A stretch of DNA of 54,485 nucleotides from Loki-b32 sp964493385 (GTDB lineage Archaea; Asgardarchaeota; Lokiarchaeia; Sigyniarchaeales; SOKP01): the NCBI GenBank assembly GCA_964493385.1, contig CAZBNW010000006.1, positions 1 to 54,485 on the forward strand, read 5' to 3'. A program made the position numbers and the translations under genes. Positions 49,946 to 54,485 of this stretch are shown here, in pieces; position 1 is the first letter of the stretch, and the number at the start of each line of letters is the position of its first letter. The notes under the pieces were generated by a model. The model saw only the letters and a list, made by a program, of their open reading frames with translations, searched no databases and was not told where the DNA came from.

Positions 49946-50383
49946 ATGAGCGAAAGTAAAAAAAAGGATTCAAATGAATTATTAAATTGGCTTATGATTA
50001 TAATCGGACTTCTCTTTGTCTTCAAAGCTGTTATGGAATTCTTAGCTTGGGCAGGAATTTATGAGCCTACATGGTTAAATGTAGCAGATTTAGATGCGGC
50101 TACTTCTATTTTTGGTGGTCAAGGTGTAATTTCAATACTTTTAGGAGTCTGGTGCTTAATTGCAGGTATTGGTATGTTTAAAGAAGAGGAATATGCAATG
50201 GGAATAGGCTTAGTCGTTCTTAGTATAATGGCTGCAGTTGGTATTACTGCAATTGTAGGATGGATATCAGCTCCCTCCTCCTTTGATGCCGCTTATTTTG
50301 TAAATTATATTATAATTTCTGCTGCAGTCATTGGAGTCTTAGGATTTATCTGGCTACTTCTTACATATAAAAGATATGATTAA
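49946..50383 (+). CDS. Four-helix membrane protein, unknown function
   Basis: 145 residues with hydrophobic segments at about 17-35, 60-82, 87-108 and 118-138 and a charged N-terminus ('MSESKKKDSNE'). 'WAGIYEPTWLNVADLDAATSIFGGQG' is an extended first loop with acidic residues. I do not recognise a family. A T-rich tract follows its stop. The next gene, a xylulokinase, begins 109 bases later on the same strand with its own ribosome binding site. Confidence 0.55.
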   Translation: MSESKKKDSNELLNWLMIIIGLLFVFKAVMEFLAWAGIYEPTWLNVADLDAATSIFGGQGVISILLGVWCLIAGIGMFKEEEYAMGIGLVVLSIMAAVGITAIVGWISAPSSFDAAYFVNYIIISAAVIGVLGFIWLLLTYKRYD

Positions 50384-50412
50384 ACAGGATTTACTATTAA
50401 AAATTTAACAAA

Positions 50413-50430
50413 CTTTTTTTTTAATTTTTT
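50413..50430 (+). terminator. T-tract terminator before the xylulokinase gene
   Basis: T-rich stretch about 30 bases after the stop of the membrane protein: C-T9-AA-T6. No hairpin. Confidence 0.4.
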
Positions 50431-50492
50431 CAATATCTTATTGATTTCATATAAAAGTTGATAAAATTTAGTAAATCTAAAGGGAGCTTTTT

Positions 50493-52115
50493 ATGAGGGA
50501 CTTATTTCTTGGATTAGATTGTTCGACCCAAAGCTTAACTGCTGTGATAATTGATTTCAGTTCAGGTAAGGTAATTTATCGACATAGCATAAGTTTTGAT
50601 GAAGAATTGCCGCATTATCAAACTCAAAATGGAGTAATTATTTTAGAAGATAACAAAGTCATTCATTCATATCCTCTTATGTGGGTAGAAACTTTAGAAT
50701 TAATATTTGAAAAAATGAAAAATGATGAAATCCCACTTTATGAAATTAAGGCAATATCAGGATCTGGGCAGCAACATGGAACAGTGTATTTAAATAGCAA
50801 GTTTGAACTAACACTTAAGAAATTAGATTTTGAAAAATCTCTCGTATCTCAATTAAAAAACAATTTTTCTCGTCAGACAAGCCCAATTTGGATGGATTCG
50901 AGTATAACTAAACAATGCAATGAAATTCGTGAGAAATTAGGTGGATTAAGATCTACGATTGAATTATTAGGTTCAAATACCATTGAACGTTTTTCTGGAC
51001 CACAAATAAGAAAATTTTACCAAGAGCATCCTGATAAATATGATCAAACTTCAATTATTCATTTAGTAAGCTCATTTATGGTTTCAATTTTATTAGGAAA
51101 AAATGCTCCCATCGATCATGGAGATGCTGCTGGCATGAATTTAATGAGTATAAAGACTAAACAATGGGAGGATGGTGCTTTAGAAGCAACTGCACCCAAC
51201 TTAAAAGAAAAAGTACCTTCACTTACAGATCCCTCTACAATTATCGGAAAGCTGTCTTCATACTTTGTAGAGAAGTTCGACTTTAATCCAGAGGCTAAAC
51301 TGATAGTATGGTCTGGTGATAACCCAAATAGCCTTATTGGTGTTGGATTAATCGAGAAAGGGAAAGTTGCAATAAGTTTAGGCACTAGCGATACCTATTT
51401 CGGCTATTTACAGGATTTATATCTTGACTATAAAGGAGAAGGACACGTTTTTTGTGCACCTACAGGTGATTACATGAGTTTAATTTGTTATAAAAATGGC
51501 TCTTTAGCAAGAGAAAGAATAAAAGATAAGTTTAATCTAAATTGGGATAATTTTTCTGAAATACTGAATAAATCACAACCAGGAAATAATGGAAAAGTAA
51601 TGCTTCCTTACTTTTTTCCTGAAATTGTTCCACAAGTGTTAAAGCCTTATGTATATCGATTTGGTTTTGATGAACATGACATAGAAGGAAATGTAAGAGG
51701 CATAATCGAAGCCCAATTTTTATCTATGAGGCTTCATTCAGAATGGATTGGAGAAAAACCAGAAGAAATTTACGCTACTGGAAGTGCTTCCTCAAATAAA
51801 GATATTCTTCAAGTGTTGGCAAACATTTTTAACACAAAAGTTCGCATGTTTGAAATGGTAGATTCAGCAGCTTTAGGTGCGGCATTCAGAGCAGCAAAAT
51901 CATACTACAATTCTGAAAATAAGATGATAAGTTGGAATGAAATCATAAATAAATTTATGCATATTCATAAAAGCATTGTGGTTAAACCAGATAAGAAGTA
52001 TAAAGAATTATATGATGACATGCTTGGACTTTATATGAAATATGAAAATTTCGTTCTCAAAAATAAAGAAAATCCTGAATCAGCTCGTTTAGAATTTATT
52101 AAGAAATATTTTTAA
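50493..52115 (+). CDS. xylB: Xylulokinase, XYLB-type (FGGY family)
   Basis: 540 residues. FGGY kinases phosphorylate a sugar with ATP; here probably D-xylulose to xylulose 5-phosphate. The N-terminal ATP-binding lobe starts 'LGLDCSTQSLTAVIID'; 'ISGSGQQHGTVYL' is the sugar loop; 'SGDNPNSLIGVGLIEKGKVAISLGTSDTYFG' and 'CYKNGSLARERIKD' are typical of the eukaryotic XYLB branch, from memory of human XYLB, rather than the shorter bacterial XylB. Length fits that branch. GGGAG precedes the ATG. No isomerase lies next to it. Confidence 0.8.
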   Translation: MRDLFLGLDCSTQSLTAVIIDFSSGKVIYRHSISFDEELPHYQTQNGVIILEDNKVIHSYPLMWVETLELIFEKMKNDEIPLYEIKAISGSGQQHGTVYLNSKFELTLKKLDFEKSLVSQLKNNFSRQTSPIWMDSSITKQCNEIREKLGGLRSTIELLGSNTIERFSGPQIRKFYQEHPDKYDQTSIIHLVSSFMVSILLGKNAPIDHGDAAGMNLMSIKTKQWEDGALEATAPNLKEKVPSLTDPSTIIGKLSSYFVEKFDFNPEAKLIVWSGDNPNSLIGVGLIEKGKVAISLGTSDTYFGYLQDLYLDYKGEGHVFCAPTGDYMSLICYKNGSLARERIKDKFNLNWDNFSEILNKSQPGNNGKVMLPYFFPEIVPQVLKPYVYRFGFDEHDIEGNVRGIIEAQFLSMRLHSEWIGEKPEEIYATGSASSNKDILQVLANIFNTKVRMFEMVDSAALGAAFRAAKSYYNSENKMISWNEIINKFMHIHKSIVVKPDKKYKELYDDMLGLYMKYENFVLKNKENPESARLEFIKKYF

Positions 52116-52233
52116 GATTATAAAATTGTCTGGTCTATCGTTCTTTTTACTGTCGTAAAAAGTTATTTTTTATTAATAACTTTTAAATTATTCAGATTTA
52201 ATTTTAAATTAAAATAGTTTTAGGTATTCAATA

Positions 52234-53106
52234 TTGAAAGATCAAAATAAAAAGACTATTTTATTTTTATTATTATTTTTAAGTCCTGTATTTCTCTCTT
52301 TTGTCTGTAGAGTTGAAGCTGTAAAGTCATCGGCAATATATACCCAAAATCCAATATTATTTCTTCATGGCTGGACGGGTACTGAACATATCTGGTACAC
52401 AATGACTGAGCGTTTCAAGAATGATGGATGGAATGATACAACTCTGTTTGCCTATACCTTTAACAATACTTGGGATTCTTCTGAACAAGCGAACATAAAT
52501 AATGCTCAGCAAATAGAGGGATGGGTCGATCAAATCTTAAATCAAACAGGTGCTGAAAGAGTAGATCTTGTAGGACATAGTATGGGAGGGCTCAGTAGTA
52601 GGTATTATATCAAATTTCTAGGAGGAATAAACAAAGTAGATGATTATGTATGCATGGGTAGCCCACAACACGCAATTACAGGAGCATCTGGCGTTTTTCA
52701 GCCAAATAACACATTCATATTCAATTTAAACGAAGGTGATGAAACTCCTGGCGGTTTTTTAAACGATGCAATAGGAGCCCGCGTAGACCCTGTTAGTGGA
52801 GTAGTATATAATAGTACTCATGTTCTAGGAAATCTCTCTTATACGTCAATTTATAGCACGGGGGATACAATATGCCCATATATAACTTCTCCACTTGATG
52901 GAGCAAATAATATAGAGTTATCAGTTATAGGTCATAATGATCACCTTACTGATGTGAACGTTTATGAACTGGTGAAAACTGCTGTAGATGACAGTATCCA
53001 AAAAGGTAATAATCCCCAAATGATTTCAGGGTACAATATTTTCATAATTACCAGCATTTTGATAATTCTCTCAATTGTAGTAATCAAAAAGAAGCATAAT
53101 ATGTAA
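52234..53106 (+). CDS. Secreted lipase, alpha/beta hydrolase
   Basis: 290 residues from TTG 52234. Signal peptide at 1-30. 'ILFLHGWTGTEHIWYTM' is the oxyanion loop, 'VDLVGHSMGGLSSRYYI' carries the nucleophile Ser, Asp in 'STGDTICPY' and His in 'IGHNDHLTD' complete the triad. The type resembles class 2 triacylglycerol lipases (PF01674). The C-terminus 'SGYNIFIITSILIILSIVVI' plus 'KKKHNM' is a single membrane anchor, so the enzyme would sit outside the cell attached to the membrane. The anchor shares 'YNIFII' with the protein at 32413. Confidence 0.8.
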   Translation: MKDQNKKTILFLLLFLSPVFLSFVCRVEAVKSSAIYTQNPILFLHGWTGTEHIWYTMTERFKNDGWNDTTLFAYTFNNTWDSSEQANINNAQQIEGWVDQILNQTGAERVDLVGHSMGGLSSRYYIKFLGGINKVDDYVCMGSPQHAITGASGVFQPNNTFIFNLNEGDETPGGFLNDAIGARVDPVSGVVYNSTHVLGNLSYTSIYSTGDTICPYITSPLDGANNIELSVIGHNDHLTDVNVYELVKTAVDDSIQKGNNPQMISGYNIFIITSILIILSIVVIKKKHNM

Positions 53107-53301
53107 CTCTCTTCCTTTAATTACTCCACGCTTCAAATGTGCTTAAATAGAAAAGATTAAATCTTTTTCCCATTGAATTTAGTTATATATATTTCTATAG
53201 AGTTTCTAGTGAGTAATTACATAAGTCTTAAAAATATTAAAATCAAATAATGACTAGAAATCATTTAGATTCATAAAAATTAATAAAATGGGATTATTAT
53301 T

Positions 53302-54081
53302 ATGATAACTTGGATTTTATTCGCAATTTTCAGTATTTGGATCTTAGTTAACCGATTTGGTGAAGGTGGTAAGGTTGAAGGTTATCCACTTGGAATGCCT
53401 CGAGGGACAGTCAGAGCATTGATTACCATTATGCTTGTTGCATTTCCTTTTGGATATATAATAACCAGAGAAGAACCGCCGGGTTTAATAATTAACATTA
53501 TTTTTATAGTAGTAGCCTTTTACTTTGAAGCCAGAAGAAGTGAACATGAAAAACTAAAACAAATTGTCGATGAAATAAAAAGGCCAGATATTGTTGTTGG
53601 AGATCTAAGAAAGGAGAGAAAACCACTTTATCTGCCTAAATATAGCGTTAGATTTCTTATAGTGGTGATGTTAGTCATTGTTCAGATTTTAATATTTTTA
53701 CAAGGTATTAATTTTCAAGTAATAAATACTCTTACAGATCTATTATTAATTATCGGGCTCTTTATTATCGGTGCTTTTTTTAGATCAATTCTAAAATCTC
53801 GAGAAAGGAAAAAATTTAGAGAAAAAATAGCAAACATGGATGCTTCTCTTTCTGATGTTCAAATTATTGAAAAGTTAATGCTTGAAGAACCTAGTTGGTG
53901 GAAACGAACAGGAAAAAACATACTTTCTTTAATAATGTTAATTGTTGTCATTGTAGCACTATTATGTTATACCTTCAATTGGGACTATACATTATTTGAA
54001 ATTCCTACTCCGTACTATAGTCTAACTATAGTGGGCCTATTCTTACTTCTTGTCAACGTGTACTATGGTTTCAGAGATTGA
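53302..54081 (+). CDS. Polytopic membrane protein with an internal repeat
   Basis: 259 residues with about seven hydrophobic segments. The block 'YPLGMPRGTVRALITIMLVAF' (27-47) recurs in altered form as 'LYLPKYSVRFLIVVMLVIV' (about 107-126), each followed by a second helix and then a basic stretch ('FEARRSEHEK' and 'LKSRERKKFRE'). This suggests duplication of a two-helix unit. A polar cytoplasmic segment with 'DEIKRPDIVVGDLRKERKP' lies between. Family and function are not recognised. Confidence 0.55.
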   Translation: MITWILFAIFSIWILVNRFGEGGKVEGYPLGMPRGTVRALITIMLVAFPFGYIITREEPPGLIINIIFIVVAFYFEARRSEHEKLKQIVDEIKRPDIVVGDLRKERKPLYLPKYSVRFLIVVMLVIVQILIFLQGINFQVINTLTDLLLIIGLFIIGAFFRSILKSRERKKFREKIANMDASLSDVQIIEKLMLEEPSWWKRTGKNILSLIMLIVVIVALLCYTFNWDYTLFEIPTPYYSLTIVGLFLLLVNVYYGFRD

Positions 54082-54111
54082 GTGTTTATTCAAATAAGTA
54101 ATTTACTTAAC

Positions 54112-54126
54112 TTTTTTATTTTTTTT
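54112..54126 (+). terminator. T-tract terminator after the 259-residue membrane protein
   Basis: T6-A-T8 starting about 30 bases after the stop. Simple T-run as elsewhere in the window. Confidence 0.4.
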
Positions 54127-54300
54127 AATTACAAGACTTTACTCGGTTAGAAATATAATTTAAAAAATTACAAATTATATTTTATATTCGTCCTCTTAGA
54201 AAAGTAGATTGATTATATTTAAAATTATAATTAACTTAATTACTTAATATATTACTTATATTTGAAAAGTAGTAATCCAAGCCTTTCAAATCTCTAATAT

Positions 54301-54485
54301 ATGGATGATTGTATGTCTTATTCAGAACCTAAGGAATTAATTCGAGCAAGAAAACTTATAGAAGAAGCTAAATTTAAAGAAGCACTCCAAATTATAGACA
54401 AATTTAGAGAAAAAAAGGAACTCTCCCTACATGAACGAATTTCATATTATTTGCTTAAAAATTTACTAGCAGGATTTAATTTTAA
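54301..54485 (+). CDS. Tetratricopeptide-like protein (N-terminal part, cut by window edge)
   Basis: Open to the end of the window from ATG 54301, or from ATG 54313. About 61 residues are visible. 'ELIRARKLIEEAKFKEALQIIDKF' and 'LHERISYYLLKNLLAG' follow the helical-hairpin TPR pattern ('A..L...g.f.eAl..i..'). Large TPR proteins of this kind are common in Lokiarchaeia. Function unknown. About 220 AT-rich bases precede it with no gene. Confidence 0.6.
   Translation, partial: MDDCMSYSEPKELIRARKLIEEAKFKEALQIIDKFREKKELSLHERISYYLLKNLLAGFNF

Noticed and set aside
1..54485. CRISPR arrays, insertion sequences or prophage
   Set aside because: No regularly spaced repeats, transposase, integrase or terminal inverted repeats were seen. 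The only repeats are short palindromes near promoters.

Overview
The window looks like a piece of an AT-rich archaeal chromosome, most likely from an Asgard archaeon of the Lokiarchaeia type. The evidence is: three tRNA genes whose introns lie at archaeal non-canonical positions; a roadblock/LC7-fold protein; an MglA/COG2229-like small GTPase; an SMC with ScpA/ScpB-like partners; an archaeal-type thymidylate synthase; secreted proteins ending in a shared 'YNIFII' membrane anchor; many TTG/GTG starts; and T-tract rather than hairpin terminators. No rRNA, CRISPR array, insertion sequence or phage module was seen. The taxonomic placement is an inference.

Layout. 1-3700: end of a spore-photoproduct-lyase-like radical SAM gene, a truncated AlkD-like gene, a membrane protein, a tRNA-Phe(GAA) interrupted by three short introns, and a PatB-type aminotransferase. 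4.4-10.9 kb: an inositol catabolic cluster (iolG, MFS transporter, iolM, iolO, an IolB/KduI-like cupin, iolN). Its sequences match the Thermotoga maritima type of pathway rather than the Bacillus type. 11-14.1 kb: a wHTH/zinc-ribbon membrane protein, a roadblock protein, tRNA-Arg(TCG), tRNA-Asp(GTC) and two SCP2-like proteins. 15-24.5 kb: N-formylglutamate amidohydrolase family protein, B12-binding radical SAM protein, MutY-like glycosylase, CoA-transferase/GNAT fusion, TatD hydrolase, uxuA and uxuB, thymidylate synthase. 24.7-32.3 kb: small proteins, a MoaD-like protein, a tandem pair of CTP-transferase-like membrane proteins, two nucleotide-pool cleaning enzymes (Maf and DUF84), DUF1028-TPR and a RimK-like ligase. 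32.4-41.4 kb: secreted protein, unknown protein plus GTPase pair, and a four-gene condensin operon (degenerate AAA+ protein, SMC, ScpA-like kleisin, ScpB-like KITE). 41.5-44.2 kb: an arsenic module (arsR, acr3, two small cysteine-containing proteins) with a clear ArsR-type operator. 44.3-54.5 kb: YdjM-like hydrolase, HD hydrolase, PadR regulator with a BtrH/VOC chimera, S9 peptidase, XYLB-type xylulokinase, secreted lipase and membrane proteins.

How the genes work together. IolG and IolM would oxidise myo-inositol to 3-dehydro-scyllo-inosose. IolN would open the ring to 5-keto-L-gluconate and IolO would epimerise that to D-tagaturonate. UxuB and UxuA, 11 kb away, could carry fructuronate through mannonate to 2-keto-3-deoxygluconate. 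The tagaturonate-to-fructuronate step has no recognised UxaE here; the IolB/KduI-like cupin is the only unassigned sugar-acid enzyme in the cluster.

The most unusual features are the multi-intron tRNAs (five introns of about 28-31 nt in three genes, none at the canonical 37/38 site), the Thermotoga-type inositol pathway in a probable Asgard genome, the apparently dead AAA+ protein in the condensin operon, the unknown protein paired with a GTPase lacking the G3 aspartate, and the BtrH/glyoxalase chimera.
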